Assembly: GCA_023548195.1 (NCBI GenBank)
Contig: JAJHZJ010000311.1
Location: forward strand, 3,374,419 to 3,438,418
Reading direction: 5' to 3'
Length of the DNA stretch: 64,000 nt
From: Bettongia penicillata ogilbyi
Lineage: Eukaryota; Chordata; Mammalia; Diprotodontia; Potoroidae
Shown: positions 19,789 through 31,860 of the stretch, one piece after another
Layout: each line of letters opens with the position of its first letter
Position numbering within the stretch: position 1 is the stretch's first letter
Position numbers and translations under genes: made by a program
Notes under the pieces: generated by a model
The model's input: the letters and a program-made list of their open reading frames with translations, nothing else
Told to the model about the DNA's origin: nothing
The model's database searches: none

Positions 19789-20224
19789 AGATTACTTGGG
19801 TAGCATGGAGCTCTAGTTTCCCCTGCTCGTGCCTGCCTGGGATCCTGCTTCATTTTGCTCCTTCCCTCTAGATCCAAATTCCTCACTCTGATGTTTGTAT
19901 CCTTCCTCATTCAATATCTGTGCATAGATAGTCCACAACCCAGTGTTCTGAGGACCCAGCAGTCAGATTTGTAGATCCTTCTAGTCCCCTGTTCCTTTTC
20001 TGCTTTCTCTTGGACTGTGGAAGGAGATTACAGCAATCCCTCAGTTCTTGTAAGCTCTGACTGTGACTGGGAGCTTAGAGGAACCAGCGGAAGAACATAG
20101 ATGAAAATTTCAAAGAAATGGACTCTAAAGGTGCCGTTGAAGGAACCTGTAAATTAATGCACTGTTCACCTTGCCCACTTGCCCTGAAAGAAATAAGACC
20201 AGCTCTACAGATTTGGAGAGCCCA

Positions 20225-20486
20225 GGATCATAGCATTTAGAGGTAGAAAAGACCTTAGAGATGACCCAGTCCAAACCTTCATTTTACAGATAACAAAACA
20301 CAGGAGACTGTGCTAGATCTGGCGTTGGAGAATCCATGTTTAAATCCTAGCTCTGCTACTCATTACCTCTGTTACCCCAGGCAAGTCATTAAGCTCTCGG
20401 AGCTTGGCTTCTTCATCTATAAAGTGAAGTGGTTGAATTAGATGATCTCCAAGCTCCTTTCAACTTACGAAATTCCATGATTCTAA
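20225..20486. repeat. two abutting CORE-SINE pieces in opposite orientation
   Basis: 20225-20300 is antisense ('ccttagagatgacccagtcc'); 20301-20486 is sense ('gttggagaatccatgttta', 'ggcttcttcatctataaagt'). Confidence 0.75.
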
Positions 20487-20489
20487 TGA

Positions 20490-20985
20490 CCCCTTCCTCC
20501 AACAAACTCAGCTGCCAAACCTGTCCAAGGTACTGAATTAGAGAACTCGGTTTCTCTGTAAACATTTTGAAGGGGTGAGCTATACTCAGAAAAAGAGAAT
20601 CTACTGGAATGTTGTTTGTGTCCTCTTGGACCTGAGCTCTCTACATCTGTCTCCACTGTCCTAGTTTTCCCCTCTCTGGCTAGCCACTCTCTCACCCAAG
20701 AGGCCATAATGAGCTCAGCTGTGATTCACTCTCCATGAAGGCAGCAGGGTCAAGCTGTGGTTGGGGAGCAAAGGGGGTGTGGGAGGAGACAGACAGTCCA
20801 TCCACCCTCCATCTCTGGCTTCTCATTTCTGACACAGCAACTGCAAAGAAAGGACATTTGGGAAGAGTAATAACATGACAGGATTGTAGAGGGAACAACA
20901 GGCATTACTGGATCCTTCCCTGACTTACAGGATCCTCTTAAGCTCCCTTAGCCCACTCAGAAAAGAGGAGTGAATATCCAGAAAA
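20490..20985. other. single-copy sequence, nothing recognised
   Basis: Moderate GC, no repeat text and no supported exon. Confidence 0.4.
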
Positions 20986-20989
20986 TTAA

Positions 20990-21172
20990 TAATGATGATA
21001 ACAATAGCAATAATGTTCCATATCTATCTAGTACTCTAAGGTTTATAAAGCACTTTGTATATATTCTCACTTAACCCTAATGACAATTCTGTGAGGTTGG
21101 TAGTGAAAGTATAACCCTCATTTTACAAATGAAGAAACAAGTCCAGTTTCCTTAAATTACTTAAGCTCCTTG
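20990..21172 (-). repeat. MIR/Ther-type CORE-SINE
   Basis: 'aaggtttataaagcactttg', 'cctcattttacaaatgaaga' in antisense order. Confidence 0.85.
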
Positions 21173-21397
21173 TGTTTCTCAGCACCACAGGCTGTTATTC
21201 TATACTCTCAGAAACAGTTTCATTTCATTTGGAACTGTCTTGTTCATAATAATATTGCCAACTCTAGCTAAGGGACCTTCAACCCATGCTGGATAGGATG
21301 GAAATGTGCATATCATCCTGATTAATAATATGAGAACTATCAGACTGGTGTCACCCACAAGAGTTGAGTGATAATGCCTAGAGTTGGATATCAAATT

Positions 21398-21625
21398 GTT
21401 TTTCTGTGGTTGTGTCTGACTCTTTGTGACCCTGTGGACCACAGCACACCAATATTTTCTTGACAAAGATTCTGGAACAACTTGCCATTTCCTTCTTCAC
21501 TGGATTAAGACCAACAAAGGTTAAGTGACATGTCCGGGGCCACACAGCTAGTGTCTTGGGGCAGATTTGGACTTAGGTCTTCCTGACTTCAGGATCCTAC
21601 CCACTGAGCCATCTAGCTATCTCAG
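21398..21625 (-). repeat. MAR1-type SINE
   Basis: 'ggttgtgtctgactctttgt', 'cttgacaaagattctggaac', 'ccacacagctagtgtcttgg', head 'ctgagccatctagctatctc'. The CORE segment is mutated. Confidence 0.88.
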
Positions 21626-21724
21626 GGTATCAAATAGGGCCTGCTATACCTCATTTGTCCCCCACCCATGTTCCCCCACCAAGATCTCTTCCTCACCTCT
21701 CAGGCCCCAGTATGAAGGAATGAA

Positions 21725-21845
21725 ATGCATATTATTATGTGTCAAACACTGTACTAAGTGCAGGAGACAGAAAATACAAACAGCAAAAGACCCTTTGCCC
21801 CCAAAGAGCTCACATTCTAGTAGGGAAAGACAAGCAATATAGGGG
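21725..21845 (-). mobile_element. L2 LINE 3' tail
   Basis: 'gtcaaacactgtactaagtg' and 'aaagagctcacattctagta'. Confidence 0.75.
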
Positions 21846-22330
21846 AGTGGTGACCAAGAAGAGGTGTTTTCATTTATGAAGTCACAGCAATGATGAGTAG
21901 AGTTATAGGGCATTTGATTGACACCCAGAGCAAGAGGTGGAAGGCAAGGAGGAAAGAAGTATGAATCACAGAGGAAAACTGATGGATTTGCAATATGGTA
22001 GGTCTGGGGTCACCTAGATTTGGTGAACTCTCACCAGCCAGGATCATAGAGTAGGAAATAAATTGTCTGGTCAGAGTCTGGAGGAAGGTTGGAATGCCAT
22101 TGTTATCCCCTGAAAGAAAGACTGAAGCATCACATCCCCAACTCACTAAAGGAGGAAATTTCATCAGGAAAAGTAGACCTGTGGTCAGTGGGCTGAAAGA
22201 CTCAAGTTCTTGAGCTGGCTCTGCCACAAACTCCTTATGTGAATTCAGTTAAGATTGCCTCTCTGCCCTTCAGTGAAGGGTAGAATCTCAAAGGTGCTTT
22301 ACAGATCTAAACTTGGGTAATTCTAGGCTT

Positions 22331-22522
22331 CTAAGAACTTCCTGACTTTGGGGTGAGGGTCAGTTGAAGAACCTACCATCAGACTTAGAAAAATGAAGGG
22401 AATGGGAAAGGGGAGATCAGTCAGGATTCTAAGAACTTTCTGACTTTGGGATGAGGTTGATTAAAGAACCTATCAATAGCTTAGAGAAATGAAAGGAATA
22501 GTAAAGGGGAGATTATTGAACA
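22331..22522 (+). repeat. 98-bp tandem duplication, diverged
   Basis: Unit 1 (22331-22428) and unit 2 (from 22429) both begin 'ctaagaactt/actttctgactttggg' and share 'gaagaacctaccatc/aaagaacctatcaat', 'agaaatgaaaggaat' and 'aaaggggagat'. By eye they match at about four bases in five. Confidence 0.85.
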
Positions 22523-22799
22523 TCAGTGCACTATAGCAAGTGACCTGAGAGGTGTCCTGAGAAAGTACTGGGCACAATGCTCAAATCAATTCATCCCAAG
22601 TCAATAAGTCCAGATTTACCAAGGCCTACTGTGTGCCAGAACTATTAGGGACTCCAATTCTCTCTTCCTTGGGGGGAATAATGCCCTACCAGAGAATGGC
22701 CTCATAGGAACACATCAAGAAGGGATAAAAAAAGCATCACAGAAACTCAGAGGTAGAAGAAATCATAAGGATCTTCCAGTCAATAGGGAACTAGTACTT

Positions 22800-23465
22800 G
22801 GAATCAGTTAGTCAAAAAGAACTTCTTATGCTAGTCATTGTGCCAAAGGCTGGAAATACAAAAAAGGCAACAAATAGGCCCCGCTCTCAAAGAGTTCACA
22901 GTTTAATGGGGAAATGAAATGCCAAAATCTGTACAAACAAGACATACATAGGATAAGTTGGAGACAATCAACAAAGGGAAGACCTTAGTATTAAAATGGA
23001 TTAGAAAAGCCTTCTTGTAGAAGGAAGGATTTTTAGGTAAGACTTAAAGGAAATAGGGGGCGCCAGGAAGCAGAGATGAGGAGGAAATTTTGGGAAAGGG
23101 GAATGGCCAGTGAAATACCTGGAGTCTGAAGATGGAACAACAGCTAGGAGGCTAGTGCCACTGGATTGAAGAATACATGGGGGGAGAATAAGGCTTTAGA
23201 TTGGAAAGGTAGAAGGAGGCGGTTATGAAAGACTTTGAATGCCAAAGAGAGAATTTTACATTTGTTCCAGGAGGTACCAGGAAGTCACTAGAGTGAATTA
23301 ACTAGGGGAGTGATATGGTCAGACCTGCACATAAGGAAGATCAGTTTAACAGCTGAGTGGAGGATGGAATTAACACAGATTAACTAACCAGTAGGCTGTT
23401 GCAATAGTCCAGGGGTCGACGACAAGGACCTGTACCAGGGTGGTCGCAATGTCAAAAGAGAAAAA
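22800..23465 (-). pseudogene. L2 LINE ORF2 C-terminus and tail, antisense relic
   Basis: Follows antisense L2 from tail to ORF: 'caaagagttcacagtttaat', 'gggcgccaggaagcagag', 'gtgccactggattgaaga', 'ttatgaaagactttgaatgc', 'gtgatatggtcagacctgc', 'tgttgcaatagtccagg'. The coding frame is destroyed. A second short reverse tail lies just left at about 22605-22660. Confidence 0.9.
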
Positions 23466-23469
23466 AGGG

Positions 23470-23665
23470 TTTCTTGGCTTGGAGTAAAGAGAGAATCCAA
23501 ACTCCAACACTTGGAGTTCTGTGACACTGAGTAAGTTACTTAACCTCTACAATCCTATTTCCTATCTAAAAAACTGGGATGTTATCACCCATAATACCCA
23601 CATCCCAGGGTCTTCATAAAGAATATACTATACAAATCTTATAATACTATGTAACTGTGAGTTTG
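23470..23665 (+). repeat. MIR/Ther-type CORE-SINE
   Basis: 'gtaagttacttaacctctac', 'cctatctaaaaaactgggat', 'cccagggtcttcataaagaa'. Followed by unassigned sequence to 23900. Confidence 0.75.
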
Positions 23666-23904
23666 GAGGTTGCTAGTTCACCCTCCCACACAAGGGGTTC
23701 AATACCTAATGAGGCGGTCTAGTCCACTGACAATCTTGGATAGTGAGGACTGTAGCCTCCATAGCTCAATTCCATGTCCAGGCTTCCATTTCTTCCTGGC
23801 GAGAGGGAAAAGCTGGGGGCCTGGCTCTATCAGAGGATCCTTCAAAGAGTGACTAGAAAGGTGGATTATGATGAATGGAACATTAGGTTTCTGTCTCTAT
23901 TGGC

Positions 23905-24110
23905 AAGTGATAAGGACTAGGCAGCAGGAGATCTAAATTCTACAATCAGCTCAGCTGCAAGAGACAATGTTATTGTGAGTAATTTACTTTACCTCTCCAA
24001 GCCTCAATTTCCCCAGATAAAAAGTGAGGATAATTATCTTTGTCCTTACAGAGCTGCCATGAGTTTCAAGTTAAAATAATAGGAAATAATTTAGAATTAT
24101 AAACATTGCT
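23905..24110 (+). repeat. MIR/Ther-type CORE-SINE
   Basis: 'gcagcaggagatctaaattc', 'cctccaagcctcaatttcc'-like text, 'aaaaagtgaggataattatc'. Confidence 0.75.
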
Positions 24111-24147
24111 CCTATCTATATCTGATCTTACAGTTTACAAGACAGGT

Positions 24148-24362
24148 TTTTCTTCAGTCATTTTCAGTTGGGTCCAACTTTTCATGACCCCATTTGGGGT
24201 TTTCTGGACTGATTTACCACTTCCTTCTACAGTTCATTTTAGAGATGAGGAAACTGAGGTAAACAGGGTTAAGTGACTTGACCAGAGTCACACAGCTAGG
24301 AAGTGTCTGAGGCCAGAATTAAACTCAGGAAGATGAAACTTACTGACTCCAGGTTCAGCTCT
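24148..24362 (-). repeat. MAR1-type SINE
   Basis: 'cagtcattttcagttgggtc', 'gaccccatttggggttttc', 'gatgaggaaactgaggtaaa', 'cacacagctaggaagtgtct'. The tRNA-like head is truncated. Confidence 0.9.
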
Positions 24363-24504
24363 TAGATAAGCTTTAATAATGCCATCAGATAACAAACTGA
24401 GGCTCTGAAAGTTTAAATAACCGAGTTGCAGCCTAGATAGAGCCAGGACTAGAATTGTTTTAGGCAGTCAAAAAATGAGTACTATTATTATTGCTGTCAG
24501 GAGA

Positions 24505-24605
24505 ATCTAATCTGCACTGTCTTACTTCTGAATTCGTATCTCTGGTGCCTACCACAGTACTTGGTACAGAGGAGGTGATTAGTGACTATCGGTTAGTTAA
24601 TTCAT
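24505..24605 (+). mobile_element. L2 LINE 3' tail
   Basis: 'gtatctctggtgcctaccac' and 'agtacttggtacagaggagg' correspond to the L2 tail. Confidence 0.6.
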
Positions 24606-24814
24606 TGTCCCAAAGTCCTGGAACTTTTCAGCATCTCATGGTCCCAAGGCCTTTTTTAAGTCCCCTTTTCACATTGGACTATACAGAGTACAGAGGTTAT
24701 ACAACTTTGCTTTTTACGCAGAATGAGCCTGGTGAACACATATACCAGAGACAGCACAGGCATCTCCATGAGGTCTCTGAAGACTTGAACATTTAGAGCT
24801 CGGGCTATCCAACC

Positions 24815-25207
24815 ATCTTATTTTAAAGAGGTGAAAAGCAAGGCTCAGAGAAGGCAAGGGACTAGTGCAAGGTCACACAGCAGTAGCGCTAGATGTCAAA
24901 CCCAAGTCTTATGACTCTTGTCTTCACTATCTAGCACTTTGAGGTTTACAAAGCCCTTTACATTTATCTCACTGCATTACTGCCTTTCCTAGTCAGTCAT
25001 AAACTCATAGAGTTATAGATCCATAGCTGAGAGAGACTTCAGAGATCATTGAGGGCAGGCTCTCATTTAACAGATGAAGTAACAGACTCAGAGAGATTGA
25101 TAGTCATGGGGTCACAAATTTAATAAGTGTCTGAGGTAGGATTTGAACCCAGATTTTTCCTACCTCCAATACTCTAGCCACATACTCTAGCCACTACACC
25201 ATGCAAT
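24815..25207 (-). repeat. two antisense MIR/Ther-type CORE-SINEs
   Basis: The first (to about 24990) has 'aaggtcacacagcagtagc' and 'actttgaggtttacaaagcc'; the second (from 25005) has 'acttcagagatcattgaggg', 'tttgaacccagatttttcct'. Confidence 0.8.
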
Positions 25208-25950
25208 CTCAATTGGGGCAGAAAAGTATGGGGGTGGAAGTGAGGTGAGGAGAGGGTATTCCCCCTACCACCTGACTAAGGGAGGACATGGAAGGGGGCA
25301 TAGGGAGGCCACAGAAAAACTAGAGTGGCAGGAGGAGTCACAGCTCTTAGAGAAATCACGTTCCTCAGCAACTTGCATGGTGTGAATCAGTATCTGTGAC
25401 CCGGATAAAGGCAGATGGGGGATGGGGGTGACAGCAGCTCTGCCAGGGATGTGAAGATAGAGCAATAGGGGAGGAAGTGAGGAGACTGAAGAGAGATTAT
25501 TGAATCCCACTTTTCAGTGTTTAACCCCAGGCCGCCTTTCCTCTTCCTACTCAGTCCACAGACTGGCCACCTCCTCCTACTCTCAACCCATCTGTGCTCA
25601 GGAACCACAGTCTTGTTTAACTATTCATGAAACAACCAGGACAAGGTAGGGAATTCTGCTATCCAGAGACATTCTCTACAGATTAAAACCCTCTTACGAC
25701 TAATCCCATTAGAAAGAGGCAAATCATGTAAAATGAAGTAGCACTGTGGTGGAGAAGTAGACTATAAGCAGCTGTTCTGTGCCTCTGTATCCCCATAACA
25801 CCTAAAACAGGCAGCTACCTAAATGTGACTCCCATCCTCCACCAATTCCTCCTTAAGCATTCCACTGGCCTCCTCCAGGAAAAGTCACCCCACCTCCCTC
25901 CCCGCAACAATCCACTCAAATCCAACATGACCTGGCAGTTAACAACTGTC
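25208..25950. other. mostly unassigned; right part L2-like
   Basis: 25208-25700 is unrecognised. At 25885-25945 the text 'cactcaaatccaacatgacc' recurs at 27515-27560, in what looks like L2-related sequence. Confidence 0.35.
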
Positions 25951-25959
25951 TTAAACATA

Positions 25960-26155
<196 letters not shown>

Positions 26156-26199
26156 ATCAATGATAGACAAATTAATGATATAGAGATAGGTGGATGAGG

Positions 26200-26680
26200 G
26201 AAGGGAACAAGCATTTATTAAGCACCTACTATGTGCTATACACTGTACTAAGCACTTTACAAATATGTCATTTGATCCTCTCAACAACCCTTTGAAGTAG
26301 GTCCTATTATTCTCCTTATTTTGCCATTGAGGAAACTGAGGCAGACAGAAGTTAAGTGACTTGCCTAGGATCACATAGCTAGGAAGTACCTGAGGTAAGA
26401 TTTAAACTGACTCAGTTCTGATAGAATGCTGGTCCTGCAATCAAAGGACTTGAGTTCAAATTCAGGCCTCAGATCACTAGCTCTGTGACCCTGAGTCACT
26501 TAACCTTGTCTGACTCAGTTTCCTTATTTGTAAAATAAACTGGAGAAGAAAATGGCAAATCACTCCAGTATCTTTGCCAAGAAAACCCCAAGTGGGGTCA
26601 CAAAGAGTCAAATATAACTGAATGACTACATTCTAATAGGGGAAGCCAAAACTTAGAAGGGAGTTGCAAAGTGTATGTGA
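26200..26680. repeat. antisense SINE with a sense MAR1-type SINE nested inside
   Basis: 26200-26405 is antisense ('gtgctatacactgtactaag', 'gaggaaactgaggcagacag'). 26405-26628 is a sense MAR1-type copy ('gtatctttgccaagaaaacc', 'ggggtcacaaagagtcaaat'). The host element resumes with 'acattctaataggggaagcc'. Confidence 0.85.
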
Positions 26681-26879
26681 GGTAGCGGGGATGAAGGGGA
26701 TCTAGATCAGGAAGAAGAATCGCCATGCTTTGCTGATGAGAAAGGAGAACAATACAGACAGTAAGCTAGGCTGGGAGGGAAGTGAGCGTAGCTGGGGCCA
26801 GCCTCTCATGAAATGGCAAGCCCGCTGAGGATTGGTCAATCAGTACATCAGGACCTCACTGAACAAAGGTAGGATTAGG

Positions 26880-27240
26880 AATTAGGAGACCTCGATTCTA
26901 GTCCTGGTTTGGCCCCTCGTTTCATAGGTTCATAAAATGTCAAAGCTGGAACCTAGAGGTCATCTAATCCAACGCCTTCATTTTGGGGAAAAGGAAACTG
27001 AGGCACAGTACAGAGGTCCCATGACTCACTCATGCCCACAATCAATAAGGGGCAGAACTGGGACCCAGACCCTGATGTCACCAGATCCCTAGTATGGGGC
27101 CCTCTCCACCAGTTCACCGAGTGCTTTCAACAAATCCCTTCCTCTTTCAGCTGCAGTTTCTCTGTCTATAAAAGGAGGAAGATGTAAGAGTAAGGTCTCT
27201 TCCACCTCTAATATTTTTTAGTGTTATTATTCTGTGACTT
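26880..27240. repeat. sense CORE-SINE interrupted by an antisense one
   Basis: Sense head 'ctcgattctagtcctggttt' before 26925 and sense CORE 'gtttctctgtctataaaagg' after 27118 flank an antisense copy with 'gtcatctaatccaacgcctt' and 'ggaaactgaggcacagtac'. Confidence 0.75.
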
Positions 27241-27470
27241 GCAACAGAGCTCGGTTGTTTGGGTTATCACATATTCTGTCTGGGGAATAATCTTACGTAG
27301 CAAGTCTTCTCTGAATCCTATCCAAATAACAGTCACTGTTTTGTTTTCAACAGAGAATGAAAGGGCTTGATTGTCCATTATTTGTATTTTGAGCAGAGAA
27401 AACTATAGGGAAGTCCTCTTTAGAGTTCTTGGGTTTTGACATTAGGAGCAACACCTAGAATGCTGCCTAA
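27240..27470. other. single-copy AT-rich block
   Basis: No repeat text. Contains 'cattatttgtattttgagc' and other homeobox-like AT words. Listed as a low-grade candidate conserved element. Confidence 0.25.
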
Positions 27471-27499
27471 ACACCAACCTCTTTCACCACCAAATCCTG

Positions 27500-28500
27500 C
27501 CTCCCTTCCCATCAACAACCCACTCAAATCCAACATGATCTGTCAGTTAACACATCCTGCTGATTTATCAGTTCTACCTTTCTAGCCTCTCCATATCTGT
27601 CATCTCCTCTGTTCTCACTGCCCCAATCCAAGAATGGGCCCTTCTTTTATTTTTTTATTATTATTCTATTATTATTTTTATTCTATTTCCATTTTAGGGT
27701 AGAGGTCTACCTTATCATCTATTCTAACAGTTTCCCAACAAGTCATCCAGGCTCTGTCTCCATTGTCTAGCTCATCCTTCAAACACTACCAGCACAACCT
27801 TTCTCATAAATGCATCTGATCATGCCTCTCCTCTCTCTTAAAATCTTAAGTGGCTCCCCTATTGCTTCCTGCTCTGGGTTCAGATAATTCAGTGTGGAAT
27901 ACAAGGCCCTCCACAATCTAGCCCTGCCTGATCCTATTCTTCAAATGGTCCATTTCCCATCTAGATTGAATTATTCTGTTCCTACCACATGCCCCAAGCT
28001 TTCCCTTCTGCACTGGATAGAACTCTGGACATGGAGTACAAAAAGGCCCTGATTTTGAATCCTGACTTGGACCCTGGACAAATCACTTAACCCCTCTCAA
28101 CCTCAGTTTCCTTATCTATAAAATGAGGGAACTTGAACTTGATGACATGGTCCCTTCTAGCTTCGAATCTATGATCCTCTGTATATTTGTTCACCATACC
28201 TGGAATTCCCTCCTCATCTATGACTGTGGAATTCTTATCCATTCTTTAAAGCCTTTCTCAACTGCCTCCCTCTTCAGGAAGCCTTCCCTGACTTCACCCA
28301 TTGGTGGCTACAAGCCTCCCTGGTTTTCACATAGAACTTGGTTTTACATCTCTCTGAGTCACTGCTCATGTAATATTGTGTATCCTAATTCCTTGTGTGG
28401 CATCTTATCTCCATCTTAGACTATAACCTCCATGAAAGTGGGGATATAATTTTATATAAGCTTTGTAGTACTCCTAACCCAGCAAAAGTAGGCTAGTAAT
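27500..28500 (+). mobile_element. L2 LINE ORF2 C-terminus and tail, split by a SINE
   Basis: 'gcatctgatcatgcctctcc', 'aaaatcttaagtggctcccc', 'ggaatacaaggccctccac', then after the SINE (28006-28175) 'catacctggaattccctcct', 'tcaggaagccttccctgact' and a weak tail at 28420-28470. No frame is intact. Confidence 0.8.
28006..28175 (+). repeat. MIR/Ther-type CORE-SINE nested in L2
   Basis: 'gattttgaatcctgacttgg', 'gtttccttatctataaaatg', 'cttctagcttcgaatctatg'. Confidence 0.85.
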
Positions 28501-29590
28501 AAGAATGCATTGAAATCAATTGTTGAACATGACAGACCATAGAGCAAGAATAATTTCTAAAAGTATGCTCACTACAACAAAATTCCACAATTATTAAACA
28601 ATGTAGAAAGATGTTCCATGAATTACTTTAGTGAAATTTTACTGGTAATGGGTTCAAATGTTAAATTAGAAATGGCTTGAGGATAATCTAGCTCTGTCCA
28701 GAATCATAACTAAGGCAAGGCAGGCAAAATGTTGTCCAAAGTACCCAACATCTGAGTAAACGTTGAAAAAATATCCCCCCAAGATGGTGACACAAATGTT
28801 TCCACCTCATTGAGATTCAGAGAGAGATCACTGTCCCCACCGTTTTCACCTTTACCAGCTCATTCCCCTTTGAGGCTTGGGATGGATGTGGAGAGTGGGG
28901 AAGATTGGTCTCAGGAAAGAAAGACAGAGATCATAGTAGCTGAGGAAGAAGAGATCTGGCAGAGGCCAGGGAGTAAGTTTACTGGTGGTGGAGGTCGGAG
29001 GAGGAAAGAAGAAGGGATGAGTTGTCCCCTCTACTCCCTTCCCTACATCAGTATAAAACCATTTTATCTCCATTGCTTAGCAAAGAGACTGACATATAAT
29101 AGATGCTTAAGAAACATTTTTTTCATTTATTTATTCATTCATTTCCCCAATAAGTCCAGTACCCTACTCACAGTCTTCTCTTTCACCCCCAAACTCATCA
29201 CACTTTGGTTGCCCTCAGCTATGACCTCTGTCTCTAATCTGCCTCTGCCATGGACAGGGACATCCATTCTACCATGACAGAGTTTTCCCCAGATGAAAGA
29301 ATTCCTGGATACATCTCTGAATTTACCTTCTCTCCTTACATCCAATAAAGGATTGGGGAAAGGCAGGAAGACGGTAAAGGACATGAGTTTGCTTCCTTAA
29401 ACTGTATCCCTGGAACTAGAATAACATCTTCTAACTAGATATTGAGGACATACAAGTGACCCCGTTGTCCACTAGCCCAAACTGGTCACTGCCTGTGTAT
29501 GCCAATGTCACTGTCATTACCAATGTAGCATACACATGATCCCTGTAGGGAAACCCAATGCTCACTCCCACAGCATTCTTTTTATACTTT
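28500..29590. other. largely single-copy sequence with one L2 tail
   Basis: An L2 tail is visible at about 29040-29135 ('gacatataatagatgcttaa'). The rest shows no repeat or exon; a 155-codon frame at 28810-29277 crosses this L2 tail and is not supported as a gene. Confidence 0.4.
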
Positions 29591-29596
29591 AAGGTA

Positions 29597-29750
29597 ATCT
29601 AGGGCAGTGTGGTACAGTATACCACTTCTTGAGACCTAAGTGCAAATCCTACCTTTGATATTTACTATATCTGTGACCTCTATTTTTTCATCTGTAAAAA
29701 TAAAGAAGTTAGACTAGATGCCCAGCTCTAGGTCTATGGACCTACAAGGG
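29597..29750 (+). repeat. MIR/Ther-type CORE-SINE
   Basis: 'gggcagtgtggtacagtata', 'ttttttcatctgtaaaaata', 'cccagctctaggtctatgga'. Confidence 0.8.
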
Positions 29751-30214
29751 GATCTTTCCCCAGCCTTCCTCCTATGGCCCTCTCCTCCCTACCTCCCACA
29801 AAACTTTTCTCTGCATTCCAGCCCTTCTCTTGACCTGAGAAAGGAATGGGGAGAAAATGCCCTCTAAGTCACCACCTGCTGTTTCTGCCTCATTGCAGAG
29901 AAAGGCTCATTGGATATGACAATACACTCTGTGACATGGGCTAGAGGGGAACAGAGCCAGCTGAGGCTGCCTGCCTTGGTGGCCCTCGACACTGTACTGA
30001 GAATTGGGCATGGGAAAGGGTAGAGGACAGGGGAGGTATGGAGAGCGGGGAAGTGTGAACAATAAGTGTGAGATGGGGGCAGAATGAGGCAGAGAGAAGA
30101 GGAAGGGGGACTCTATCTCAAATCCAGCCCTTGTCACCCAGTGTTCCATTGCTTTCCCTTCTCAGTAGCCACCGGATTTACCCAGGACTGCCCAAGAGGG
30201 CTAACAAGCAGTCA

Positions 30215-30345
30215 AATTTTATGAACATTTATTAACCACCTACAGCATGCAAGGTACTGAGCCTGGTGCAGAGGAAACTAAAGATTAACAACCCCAATGA
30301 AGGTCCCTACCTTCAAATAGTTTACAACCTGGGAAAAGGGCATAA
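30215..30345 (-). mobile_element. L2 LINE 3' tail
   Basis: 'aacatttattaaccacctac', 'ggtccctaccttcaaatagt'. The 29750-30214 stretch to the left is unassigned. Confidence 0.7.
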
Positions 30346-30487
30346 AGCATGGATACAAGGAACTACAATGGATAAACTGTGATTATTTCAGTGTAGGGGT
30401 TACAAAGTAATATCAGAAAAACATAAGAAATTAAGGGATTAGCTTGGCCCAAGACAATACAACTAAGAGCCATGGATGTGTGTGTAT

Positions 30488-30670
30488 TCATCCTTTGTTG
30501 CCGAAGAAGATCATGCCATCAGAGAAATAATGACGACTTGCACTTGACATTGTTTTGAGTGAGGGAGGTCTGCGCAGGTAGGTCATCAGCCTCATTTCTC
30601 CTCCAGAGCCATCTGAATCCAGTGACCAGATGTTCATCAGGATGACTGGAGATGACCCAGGATGAGGCAA
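30488..30670 (-). mobile_element. RTE-like element end
   Basis: 'atcctttgttgccgaagaag', 'gagtgagggaggtctgcgca', 'cctccagagccatctgaatc', 'aggatgactggagatgaccc'. Same family as 32693 and 48086. Confidence 0.6.
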
Positions 30671-30797
30671 TTGAGGTTAAGTGACTTGCCCAAGGTCACA
30701 CAGCTAGTGAATGTCAAGTGTCTAAGGTGAGATTTGAACTCAGGTCCAACTGACTCCTGCACTGGTGCTCTATCCACTGCACCACCTAGCTGTCCAA
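30670..30797 (-). repeat. tRNA-SINE, short type
   Basis: 'aagtgacttgcccaaggtca', 'tttgaactcaggtccaactg', 'ctatccactgcaccacctag'. It abuts the RTE-like end. Confidence 0.9.
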
Positions 30798-30799
30798 AA

Positions 30800-31819
30800 G
30801 CCATGGATAGATGGTATAGAAAGGCAGATTTGATAACAAAAGCTACCCATCAGGGGAGAGGGCTACCTCAGGAGGTAGTGGGTCCCATTCACTTGAGGTC
30901 TTCCTGAGGAAGCTAGATGGCAGTTACTCATCAGGGAGGCTTTTAGGGGAATCCTTGCTCAGATTGGGGAAAGGATAGGGATAGGGATAAACCTATCCCC
31001 AGAGTTTGTGGGCCTCATTCTTAGTATCAACCTTGAAGAACTCCACCTTTCTCCATCAGCTTTTTCTTCTCTATAATCATTCCTCACCCCATCAGAAAAA
31101 CTGCCCCCACAAACTTCAGGAAGATAGAATACTTGTTTAGTTAGGCTCCAAGCCCCCATCAGGGATGCAGGTTCCTCCCTACCACAAAAAAAAAAGTTAT
31201 ATCCCCTCTCCTGGGCCACTGAGAAGAGAGTCAGGGTTTCGGCCTGCAGCTGTTTTCACCCCTTCCCTTATTACGAAAGTACAGAATGCGGTTACCCCAG
31301 TGCCCTAGGGTGGGTGGGGTGGGGAAGGGGTAGAATCCCTCCACCTGTTGGCAGCTAATTTACTGGCTGGAGTCATACCTTTCTTCCTGCCCCTCCATTT
31401 TTTGGTTTGTCTTTGTCTATTCTGACATTGCTCTGGGAAGCCCAGGGAGCAGATGACAATGGAGGGAGAGAGGAAAGTTAGGGGGAGTCAGGTCTGGGGC
31501 ATTACCCATGTACCTCACTTGGGAAAACCCCAAATGAATGTATTTTTCTTAAAAGTAAGGGAGAGGCAGAAGAGATCTGCTGTGACCTAGGCCCCTGGAT
31601 ACTGTAATTATTTTCTTGGAGAGAGTTGACCTCCACATTATCAGCTTTATAAAAATGGTAAACAGGTTGGCTTGGTATCTCCATAACTTCTATGAAAGCA
31701 TTTTAAAATGCCTCCTCATACCTCGAGAACTAAAGGGCATAAGGAGGGAGGTAGAGGAAGGACTACCAGCTAATGGGTCCCACAAAGAATCCAGCCTCAT
31801 CACCATCACTTGGGGGGAG

Positions 31820-31860
<41 letters not shown>

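Noticed and set aside
28810..29277. 155-codon plus-strand frame
   Set aside because: Runs into an L2 tail and T-rich sequence; no domain and no splice context.
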